From JADZFO01 sp964512635 (GTDB lineage: Bacteria; 4484-113; JAFGCY01): a DNA stretch of 64,000 nucleotides. The notes below the pieces were generated by a model. The model worked only from the letters and a program-made list of their open reading frames with translations. It searched no databases and was not told where the DNA came from. Numbering within the stretch: position 1 is the stretch's first letter; every line of letters starts with the position of its first letter. Made by a program: the position numbers and the translations under genes. The stretch spans positions 56,570 through 120,569 of the forward strand of contig CAZEJB010000007.1 in assembly GCA_964512635.1 (NCBI GenBank), given 5' to 3'. Below, piece by piece: positions 58,510 through 64,000 of this stretch.

Positions 58510-59421
58510 TCAGGTCCGGCTTTCGGCCAGCAGGACCGCGCTGAGGATCAGCGCCCCGCCAACCCAGGTGTACCAGCCGACCTGTTCGCCAAGATATGGC
58601 ACCGCCAGTGCCAGAGTGGATAACGGCTCCAGATAAAGCAGCATGCTGGCCCGCGCGGCTCCGACACGTTGTACGCCCTCCTGCCAGAACCAGTGAGCTA
58701 CGCCGAGTCCCAGCACGCCAAGGAAGATCCAGCTTACCCAGGCTTTCAGCGGCCAGTCGAGCAGGTCGTCCAGCGGCAAGGTAGCGCAGGTGTAGATGAT
58801 GGCAACGAGGCCCATCGGCGCCATGACGCACAGGCTGGTCACCAGCGGATGCTGGCCGGCAGGCAGGCGACGGGTGACGAGGGTATAGGCGGCCCAGGTG
58901 AAGGCGGTGAAGAGCACCAGCCAGTCGCCAAGGTGTCCACCAAAGCTCAGACCAGCCGGGTTACCGCGGCTGACCAGCAGCAGAAGACCAAGACTGGCAC
59001 CGGCAAGACCCAGCCAGACCCGCCAGCCGATGCGCTCGCTGTGCAGCAGACCGCTGATCAGCACGATCACCAAGGGCGACACGGCCAGGATCCAGCCTGT
59101 GTTGGTTGCCGAGGTATGGCGCAGGCCGACGATCTGGACATAGAAGTGCAGCGGCAGGATCAAGGCGCCGATCAGCAGGATCAGCCCTGACCCCGGCTGG
59201 ACTTTGAGGGCCACACCGCGCACCTTGGCGATGAGCAGCAGTCCGGCAAGACCGAGCATCAGCCGCAGCCCGAGAAGCTGGCCGGGGTTGCAAAACTCCA
59301 GCAGGACCTTGGTGGCGACAAAGGTCCAGCCCCAGATGATGACCGCCGCCAGGAGCATCAGGATACCGCTGCGGCTGCGCGCCGAATCCGGCGCTGCGGC
59401 GGCTGGGGGGCTGTGGGACAT
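58510..59421 (-). CDS. EamA/DMT-family transporter
   Basis: 303 residues, ten predicted helices in two EamA repeats: GILMLLAAVIIWGWTFVATK with LGLRLMLGLAGLLL, and later GGHLGDWLVLFTAFTWAAYT. The motif WILAVSPLVIVLISGLL in the first half and GVAHWFWQEGVQRVGAARAS in the second are typical of drug/metabolite exporters. Substrate unknown; relatives export amino acids or metabolites. -10 TATAAT ends eight bases before the ATG. A tandem decamer-like repeat lies just upstream. Confidence 0.9.
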   Translation of the reverse strand: MSHSPPAAAAPDSARSRSGILMLLAAVIIWGWTFVATKVLLEFCNPGQLLGLRLMLGLAGLLLIAKVRGVALKVQPGSGLILLIGALILPLHFYVQIVGLRHTSATNTGWILAVSPLVIVLISGLLHSERIGWRVWLGLAGASLGLLLLVSRGNPAGLSFGGHLGDWLVLFTAFTWAAYTLVTRRLPAGQHPLVTSLCVMAPMGLVAIIYTCATLPLDDLLDWPLKAWVSWIFLGVLGLGVAHWFWQEGVQRVGAARASMLLYLEPLSTLALAVPYLGEQVGWYTWVGGALILSAVLLAESRT

Positions 59422-59429
59422 GCGCCGGG

Positions 59430-59435
59430 ATTATA
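59430..59435 (-). promoter_or_regulatory. -10 box TATAAT for the EamA gene (leaderless)
   Basis: TATAAT ends eight bases (cccggcgc) before ATG 59421. Confidence 0.55.
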
Positions 59436-59450
59436 GGGGACAGGATCAAC

Positions 59451-59520
59451 CAGTGCTCAGCGCTCACTTCACAGTGCTCAGTGCTCTGCACTCAGTGCGT
59501 AGTGCGCAGTGCTCAGTGCC
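59451..59520. repeat. Degenerate tandem words of CAGTGCTCAG
   Basis: CAGTGCTCAG, then variants such as GCGCTCACTT, CAGTGCTCAGTGCTC, TGCACTCAGTGCGTAGTG and CGCAGTGCTCAGTG. Immediately upstream of the EamA promoter on the minus strand. The words change slightly from unit to unit, as in the repeats at 4375 and 61770. Confidence 0.85.
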
Positions 59521-59647
59521 TAATGACCTGTGCAGAGTGATCAGAGCGGAGAGCTTGAAGCGGGATGCCTGCTGCTGAGAGTTTTCGCGGAGTATTCGGC
59601 AGTGAGGGTCAAGCATGGATAGGGAAAAGGGGAAGTTATAAGGAAAA

Positions 59648-59669
59648 GGGCGGGGATCGCTCCCCGCCC
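59648..59669 (-). terminator. Rho-independent terminator of the first RRM gene
   Basis: On the minus strand GGGCGGGGA-GCGA-TCCCCGCCC is followed by TTTTCCTT. A nearly identical hairpin ends the second RRM gene at 62724. Confidence 0.75.
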
Positions 59670-59709
59670 TCGCTTGTTTCTACTTAGTCAGCCCAGGGGC
59701 TGTCCGAAA

Positions 59710-60132
59710 CTACCAGCGACCGCCGCCACCGTAGCCGCCGCTGTCGCCGCCACGGCCACCGCCGCCGCCGTAGCCACCGCCGCCGCCACGGCCACCGCCG
59801 CCGCCATAACCTCCGCCGCCGCCGCTCCGGCCGCCGCCACCGCCGCCATAGCCGCCACGGCCACCGCCGCCGCCGCCACGGCTGCCTTCCGGCTTGGGCT
59901 GGGCCTCATTCACGCGCAGGGCGCGACCGCCAAGCTCCTTACCGTCCAGGGCCGCGATCGCCGCACGCGCCTGGCCTTCATCCGGCATCTCCACGAAGCC
60001 AAAACCGCGCGGCTGGCCGGTGAACTTGTCGGTGACCAGACGGGCGCTCTCCACGGTGCCATGCACCGCAAAAGCGTCGCGCAGTTCAGCCTCAGTGGTC
60101 TGGAACGAAAGGTTGCCTACATAGATGTTCAT
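59710..60132 (-). CDS. Glycine-rich RRM RNA-binding protein 1
   Basis: 140 residues; AGGAGAG upstream of ATG 60132. One RRM: RNP2 IYVGNL (residues 3-8) and RNP1 RGFGFVEM (42-49), with TGQPRGFGFVEMPDEGQARA. The tail from residue 84 is nearly all Gly with Tyr, Arg and Ser (GGGGGRGGYGGGGGG). Proteins of this design occur in cyanobacteria and other lineages, where some are cold-induced RNA chaperones. Paralogue of the gene at 62289; the two share a long leader and a terminator, so they are likely regulated alike, perhaps by their own products. Confidence 0.92.
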   Translation of the reverse strand: MNIYVGNLSFQTTEAELRDAFAVHGTVESARLVTDKFTGQPRGFGFVEMPDEGQARAAIAALDGKELGGRALRVNEAQPKPEGSRGGGGGGRGGYGGGGGGRSGGGGGYGGGGGRGGGGGYGGGGGRGGDSGGYGGGGRW

Positions 60133-60293
60133 CGCTGAACTCTCCTACAAACAGTGATTGATGTACACAAGTCGCGGGGGTACAGCGATGGGGAGTAGGC
60201 GCGGGAGGCAGGAATCCCTTGGAATCCGGTACCGGCAACTGGTCCAATCGGCGCATTCACGACTTTGTGCGGGAATCCCAGGGGATCCTCATC
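60133..60293 (-). promoter_or_regulatory. Conserved ~160-nt leader of RRM gene 1
   Basis: The extended -10 TGGTATATT is at 60301-60309 (minus strand), about 170 bases before the ATG. Shared blocks with the leader at 62135-62288 are: TGCCGGTACCGGATTCC (60221-60237) and AGGAG..TTCAGC just before the ATG, in the same order and at nearly the same distances (89 and 83 bases from the start). The remainder of 60294-60448 holds no gene. Confidence 0.7.
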
Positions 60294-60448
60294 AAGGTCG
60301 AATATACCACAAAGTCAAGCATTAACCTGAAAATGCGTGAAAAGATCGAAACTCGATTTGAATCCCCGAACCGGCCTGCTGATAACCTCTGGCCGGGGAC
60401 TCTGCCAGTCCCTTTTATGTCAGGCCGATTGGCGGCTGTCAGCGCTTG

Positions 60449-60946
60449 CTAGGGAGCCGCTTCAGCGGCAATGCTGTAGCTCAGGCTGAGGCTGTTCACA
60501 TTGCCGGAATCGTCCACTGCCGACATCACGACTTCATGCGGCCCGGCAAACTCCGGCACCCAGGCCAGAGTAAAACCCGTCGCCGCCTGGGCACTGTCAA
60601 AGTTCTCGTCGAGCAGTGTCCCGCCGTCGATGGTCACCAGTATCCGGGCAACCTTGCCGTGCTCATCAATGGCCAGGAACGAGATCGGCGTATTCTCGTG
60701 AATCTCCTGGGCCTGGCCCAGTCCGCTGACCTGCAGCCGCGGAGCTACCGTATCCGGCGGCGGTTCATAGAAGGGTCGCTGATTCAGGCCGCTGGAGCAG
60801 CCGCCCAGCAGGAGCAGGACTGACAGCAGCGCCGACAGCAGCAGTCCGGTAGACGGAGCAGGCAAGGGCCTGCGCCCCGGCCGGGAGCAGCTCAGCCAGA
60901 TCCGGCGAGCGCCGGTCAAGTCCGCCATCCGTTCTTGCTCAACCAT
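60449..60946 (-). CDS. Lipoprotein with Ig-like beta domain
   Basis: 165 residues from ATG 60946, seven bases after TAGTAT; the open frame continues upstream into the divergent gene without a good start. Signal LLLSALLSVLLLLGGC (lipobox LGGC, Cys50) after a basic N-terminus (RPGRRPLP). The mature domain looks immunoglobulin-like: VAPRLQVSGLGQAQEIHENT, VARILVTIDGGTLLDENFD, PHEVVMSAVDDSGNVNSLSL, as in Big/FN3-type extracellular modules. Divergent from 61008-61763 with overlapping promoter regions. Confidence 0.8.
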   Translation of the reverse strand: MVEQERMADLTGARRIWLSCSRPGRRPLPAPSTGLLLSALLSVLLLLGGCSSGLNQRPFYEPPPDTVAPRLQVSGLGQAQEIHENTPISFLAIDEHGKVARILVTIDGGTLLDENFDSAQAATGFTLAWVPEFAGPHEVVMSAVDDSGNVNSLSLSYSIAAEAAP

Positions 60947-60953
60947 CCGCTTG

Positions 60954-60959
60954 ATACTA
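60954..60959 (-). promoter_or_regulatory. -10 box TAGTAT for the lipoprotein (leaderless)
   Basis: TAGTAT ends seven bases (caagcgg) before ATG 60946. Confidence 0.45.
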
Positions 60960-60996
60960 ACACGGCGCGGACCTCGGCGTCGGCTCTTTCTCAGCC

Positions 60997-61002
60997 TAGA
61001 AT
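60997..61002 (+). promoter_or_regulatory. -10 box TAGAAT for the gene at 61008-61763 (leaderless)
   Basis: TAGAAT ends five bases (tggtc) before ATG 61008, only 50 bases from the divergent start. Confidence 0.5.
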
Positions 61003-61007
61003 TGGTC

Positions 61008-61763
61008 ATGCTTAAGAGCCTGTGGATCATCTCCTTCTCCCTTATACTGGCCGCTGTGGTCTGCCTGCCGGCGCTGGCTGCGACGGCCGCAGAGCCGGCC
61101 GAATCTGGCGTGCCCGAATCTGGCACGGCCGATTCTGGCGCGGCCGACTATGACGATAACGAGACCTTGGCCGAGGAGACCTACGGCAAGAGCAGCGCCG
61201 ACATACTGGCCATGGGCCAGGTGGCCTGGTTTGAGTTCTACACCGACCACGCCGGCTTCAGCACCATGGACATGGCGATGGCCTCGGCGCTGTATACCGA
61301 TGCCGCCAGGGAACGGAATGCCGGTCTTGACCCGGGCTATTACAGCGAGGCGCTGCGGCAGCTGCTGTATGACCTTGGCGAACGGGCGCTGACCATCGGG
61401 CCGACCCTCAGCCGCGGCGGCACAATCTGGATCACCATTGGCGCCGGGATGCCGGCCGACGCCGAGGATGTCGTTTATGCCCTGCGCGGCGGCGAGATGC
61501 CGCCGGTCCCGGCAATGAGCACCGGACAGGTCGAGCGGCGCATCGACCAGCTTGAGGCCCAGATCATGTCCACCGCCGCCGACCCGCAGAACCAAGACTG
61601 GTTCGACCCGGCGGGCAGCCTGGCTGAACTGCGGGCCCTGCGAGCCGACTTCAGAGCCGTCTGCGCTCTGGCGGCCGAACTGCCCCGGGCGGACAGCGAC
61701 CGGGTGCTGGCCTTCTGCGACAACTGGATCGCCGCGGTGACCGAGTATGGTGAGGAAGAATAG
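61008..61763 (+). CDS. Secreted helical protein, unknown
   Basis: 251 residues from ATG 61008 (MLKSLWIISFSLILAAVVCL). A signal peptide ends near PALAATA and is followed by a short repeat ESGVPESGTADSGAA of low complexity. The mature part is acidic and helical with stretches YSEALRQLLYDLGERALTIG and VERRIDQLEAQIMSTAADPQ. No family recognised; it may be a paralogue class restricted to this lineage. A degenerate repeat follows its stop. Confidence 0.75.
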   Translation: MLKSLWIISFSLILAAVVCLPALAATAAEPAESGVPESGTADSGAADYDDNETLAEETYGKSSADILAMGQVAWFEFYTDHAGFSTMDMAMASALYTDAARERNAGLDPGYYSEALRQLLYDLGERALTIGPTLSRGGTIWITIGAGMPADAEDVVYALRGGEMPPVPAMSTGQVERRIDQLEAQIMSTAADPQNQDWFDPAGSLAELRALRADFRAVCALAAELPRADSDRVLAFCDNWIAAVTEYGEEE

Positions 61764-62119
61764 CGGAAAGGCGAAAGGCGGACGGCGAGAAAAGGATATA
61801 ACGTATTGTGTGTTATTCTGCAATGTAGTACTACTATATTGAATTGTATCAACTAGTATGCGGTATCTGTTGAATGGGTAGGCCCTGTGTCTATCGCAGA
61901 TCGAGCCAGAGTCCTTCTCTTCCGACCAGATACCCTCGTCAGTTCTTCCCGCCATCGACCTCCCCCCTGCCATCCGACGGCCTTCGTCTTGTTCCGCCTT
62001 CCGAGTTTCCACATTCTCCTCTCGCATTTCGCCTTTCGCATCCCGCCTTAACTTTGCAGGCGTTATCACTTCGGCTTTTGCTGAATTTTGCACCTCCTAA
62101 GCAATTACATCGTCTTTCG
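61764..62119. repeat. Degenerate GCGAAAGG-type arms around an AT-rich core
   Basis: The left arm (about 61768-61792: GGAAAGGCGAAAGGCGG and GGCGAGAAAAGG) and right arm (about 61995-62048, the same words on the other strand, TTTCGCCTTTCGCATC) flank an AT-rich core (61790-61870) with TATAACGTATTG and CTACTATATTG. The design repeats that of 4375-4553. No gene recognised in the region. Confidence 0.6.
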
Positions 62120-62134
62120 TGGTATATTGCTCGT

Positions 62135-62288
62135 GATGAGCGCCCCAAGGGGCGTACGCAACAATCGAGAACACGCCGTTCGGTCCTCCTGCCGGTACCG
62201 GAATCCTCCAAGACTCCACTCCTGCTCCCGACCCTCCAGCTGTAACTCCGAAAGATGCCATCAAATAACTATTTGAAGGAGTTCAGCA
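62135..62288 (+). promoter_or_regulatory. Conserved ~155-nt leader of RRM gene 2
   Basis: The extended -10 TGGTATATT is at 62120-62128. The leader contains TGCCGGTACCGGAATCC (62190-62206), a 16/17 match to the RRM1 leader, plus GATGAG and CCCC blocks early and AAGGAG..TTCAGC before the ATG. The shared order suggests a structured, regulated 5' untranslated region. Confidence 0.7.
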
Positions 62289-62648
62289 ATGAACATCTAT
62301 GTCGGTAACCTGTCGTTTAATACCACCGAGACCGCCCTGCGTGACCTGTTTGCCACCAAGGGTATGGTCGAATCCGCCCGCATCGTGATGGACAAGATGA
62401 CCGGCCAGCCCCGCGGCTTCGGCTTCGTCGAAATGCCCTCCGCTGAGGAAGCCCGCGCCGCGATCGCGTCGCTGGACGGCAAGGAGCTGGACGGCCGCGC
62501 CCTGCGCGTCAACGAGAGCCAGCCCAAGCCCGAAGGCAGCCGTGGCGGTGGCGGCGGTGGCCGTCCCGGCGGCGGTGGCTATGGCGGTGGCGGTGGCGGC
62601 CGCAGCAGCGGTGGCTACGGCGGCGGCGGTGGCGGTTCGCGCTGGTAA
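62289..62648 (+). CDS. Glycine-rich RRM RNA-binding protein 2
   Basis: 119 residues; AAGGAG eight bases before the ATG. RNP2 IYVGNL (3-8) and RNP1 RGFGFVEM; the core runs through NTTETALRDLFATKGMVE and MTGQPRGFGFVEMPSAEEAR. The glycine tail (RPGGGGYGGGGGGRSSGGYG) is shorter than in the paralogue at 59710, from which the RRM differs at many positions. Likely an RNA chaperone or regulator that could bind its own leader. It is followed by a terminator. Confidence 0.92.
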   Translation: MNIYVGNLSFNTTETALRDLFATKGMVESARIVMDKMTGQPRGFGFVEMPSAEEARAAIASLDGKELDGRALRVNESQPKPEGSRGGGGGGRPGGGGYGGGGGGRSSGGYGGGGGGSRW

Positions 62649-62723
62649 ACCGCTGCGGGCCGGGCATCGCCCGGACCTGAAGCGCCACAGCGCCAAGTGA
62701 CACTGATTAACTGGTGACCAATC

Positions 62724-62757
62724 GGGCGGGGAGCAATCCCCGCCCTTTCCTTTTCTT
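62724..62757 (+). terminator. Rho-independent terminator of the second RRM gene
   Basis: GGGCGGGGA-GCAA-TCCCCGCCC is followed by TTTCCTTTTCTT. Same hairpin sequence as the terminator at 59648-59669. Confidence 0.85.
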
Positions 62758-62812
62758 GCAGTAGTCCTCATCAACCCCTGTTCACTCTCCCTCTTCCTAT
62801 CCCCTATCCCCT

Positions 62813-62912
62813 NNNNNNNNNNNNNNNNNNNNNNNNNNNNNNNNNNNNNNNNNNNNNNNNNNNNNNNNNNNNNNNNNNNNNNNNNNNNNNNNNNNNNNNN
62901 NNNNNNNNNNNN
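62813..62912. other. Assembly gap of 100 N
   Basis: The left edge ends in CCTATCCCCTATCCCCT, a low-complexity repeat; the right edge is inside the 3' end of the DUF3224 gene. Unlike the first gap there is no shared edge. Confidence 0.9.
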
Positions 62913-63330
62913 CCGGCAGGCTGTAGTCAAAGACATAGCTGTGGGCGCCGTCCTCAATGATGATCTGCATGCTGCCCTGCAGGCCCTTGAGATCGCCGGT
63001 GCCGGAGTCCGGCACCACATGCAGCTCCAGGCTGGCTGCGCCACGGTCCATCGTTCCGCTGTGCTGCAGCACGAAGCTGCCTTCGCGGCGGGCCCCTTCG
63101 CCATCGCTCAGGCTGCCACGCACCAGCTCCATCGCGACATAGCCCGCGCTGCCCGGGAGTTCCGAGCGAAAGGACAGCATCTGCCCCAGGCTGGCCGCCG
63201 TCAGGTCGCCGCTGAAGTGCTTGTCGATGGCCATGCGGCCAATGGCCGGATCGCCGATGCCGCTGCTGTGATCCTGCGGCGTGATCTTGACCTCAAAACT
63301 GCCCTTGGCCTGATACTTATAGTCAGTCAT
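62913..63330 (-). CDS. DUF3224 family protein, 3' end in gap
   Basis: 139 codons are visible from ATG 63330 (MTDYKYQAKGSFEVKITPQD), six bases after TACTAT. The family pattern is clear: MAIDKHFSGDLTAASLGQML, GYVAMELVRGSL, GSFVLQHSGTMDRGAASLEL and C-terminal GTGDLKGLQGSMQI then DGAHSYVFDYSLP. DUF3224 proteins are 130-140-residue beta-barrels of the allene-oxide-cyclase type with unknown substrate, and normally end near this YxLP, so only a few residues and the stop are missing. Confidence 0.9.
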
Positions 63331-63336
63331 AAGGAC

Positions 63337-63342
63337 ATAGTA
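63337..63342 (-). promoter_or_regulatory. -10 box TACTAT for the DUF3224 gene (leaderless)
   Basis: TACTAT ends six bases (gtcctt) before ATG 63330, which decides the start over one at 63381. Confidence 0.5.
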
Positions 63343-63389
63343 CCTTGGCCTGTAGCCTGGCGGGCCATCCGGGCGGGCCATTTAGGGCG

Positions 63390-63414
63390 GGCCGGCTTGC
63401 AGCCGGCGTTCCGG
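63390..63414. repeat. Second copy of the GCCGGCTTGCAGCCGGC palindrome
   Basis: Matches 24 of 25 bases with 54476-54500; here it is intergenic, upstream of the DUF3224 gene. Confidence 0.8.
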
Positions 63415-64000
63415 GCCCCTGGCGCGAGAAGCAGATCTGCCGCCGCCGATGCTTGCGGATCTGCTCAAGATTCTCGAGCTGGCGGCCAAGGTGAAAGCGC
63501 CTGGATTTAACTTTGACCTCCAAAAAACAACGTCAAAACACATTTTGCATGGCCCACTTCCGGCCCCCTGGCAGCCCGGTGCATTTAACCTTGAGCTCCG
63601 AATTGCGTGCTGAAGAGCGCATTTTTAGAATCTATCCGACACCTGATTTAACCTTCAGCGGCAAAATTCCCTGACTAAAAGGTCCTTTTGGCTCACTGTG
63701 GCCCATTGAAGGCACAGTAGTCCCCTGGCCCAGCTTTGCTGCATCAGGAAGAGCCTGCAAGAACGGAAGACCGTGGCATGCAGCTGCGGTGATGTGCATA
63801 TTCATTCAAGTATGCCCCAGGCATCCTCCTTGAGGACAGTCAAACATGGCTGACTTTCAGCGGAAGACCCCGCGCCGTCCGGCGATGTGGTACCCCGCCA
63901 GGCACTGCGCTATCGCAGTACGGCGCAGCTTTTAGCATGCTTTAGCACAACAGGGCCAAAGCAGTACCGCAGGCTCGGCCGTAGCGGAATCCGATCCACA
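63415..64000. other. Gene-poor end region with three imperfect ATTTAACxTT direct repeats
   Basis: No convincing gene. Three similar blocks, GGATTTAACTTTGACCTCCA (63503), GCATTTAACCTTGAGCTCCG (63581) and TGATTTAACCTTCAGCGGCA (63644), are spaced 78 and 63 bases apart. Further right nothing recognisable is present. Confidence 0.5.

Noticed and set aside
59720..59885. Tandem GGC/GCC-rich repeat resembling a repeat array
   Set aside because: It encodes the glycine-rich tail of an RRM protein; there are no constant repeats with unique spacers, so it is not CRISPR. The same holds for 62540-62640.
63846..63935. 29-codon open frame starting MADFQRKTPRRPAMWYP
   Set aside because: No ribosome site, no -10 box at the leaderless spacing, no recognisable pattern; likely chance.

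Overview
The window is a 64 kb stretch of GC-rich bacterial chromosome from a draft or metagenome assembly; two runs of exactly 100 N mark scaffold joins. No rRNA or tRNA gene was recognised. A beta-barrel-like protein ending in Phe, a periplasmic TlpA-type thioredoxin and many lipoproteins point to a diderm cell envelope. A lipoprotein with cohesin-like, dockerin-like and FN3 modules, a DUF5693 protein and glycine-rich RRM proteins fit a poorly sampled lineage; I cannot assign a phylum from the sequence alone.

Layout. 1-10 kb: cohesin/dockerin/FN3 lipoprotein, outer-membrane barrel plus TlpA pair, DUF502 protein, a lower-GC orphan gene, a hydantoinase (HyuA) gene with unusual insertions, and a Xer recombinase. 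10-17 kb: a tightly packed plus-strand operon (FG-GAP lipoprotein, DUF2993-like, small secreted protein, DUF5693, membrane protein, methyltransferase). 17-25.6 kb: acetyl-CoA synthetase, two paralogous secreted proteins, two members of a TPR-like family, a lipase. 25.6-35 kb: ion channel, orphan gene, DUF2071, degenerate HD-GYP, then two tandem [multi-pass membrane protein + anchored TPR-like protein] pairs. 35-46.5 kb: polysaccharide deacetylase, YlqF-like GTPase, ankyrin protein, rarA, a helicase-less PriA, DUF4129 and DUF4350 proteins. 47-58 kb: sugar epimerase, glycosyltransferase, lipoprotein, CofE-like ligase, degenerate AroE, an ArnT/ArnE/DPM-synthase-like membrane glycosylation operon, NAD-kinase-like plus SPFH pair. 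58-64 kb: EamA transporter, two glycine-rich RRM genes with matching leaders, DUF3224.

Cross-cutting signals are the most interesting part. (1) At least 22 genes have a TANNNT-type -10 box ending 5-8 nt before the start codon, i.e. probable leaderless mRNAs, about half starting at GTG or TTG and one (hyuA) apparently at ATC. (2) Short GC-rich palindromes, some as REPIN-like inverted pairs, lie between genes and are also inserted in frame inside hyuA (twice), rarA and a membrane glycosyltransferase. (3) Promoter-plus-5'-codon segments of acs, rarA and the tandem membrane-protein genes are duplicated as direct repeats that flank extra genes, suggesting a common way of gaining genes. (4) The two RRM genes share a ~155-160 nt leader with conserved blocks. 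(5) A four-member TPR-like family, two members coupled to paralogous membrane proteins, looks like an undescribed envelope module. (6) Several housekeeping-like proteins (PriA, AroE, YlqF, HD-GYP) lack key catalytic residues.
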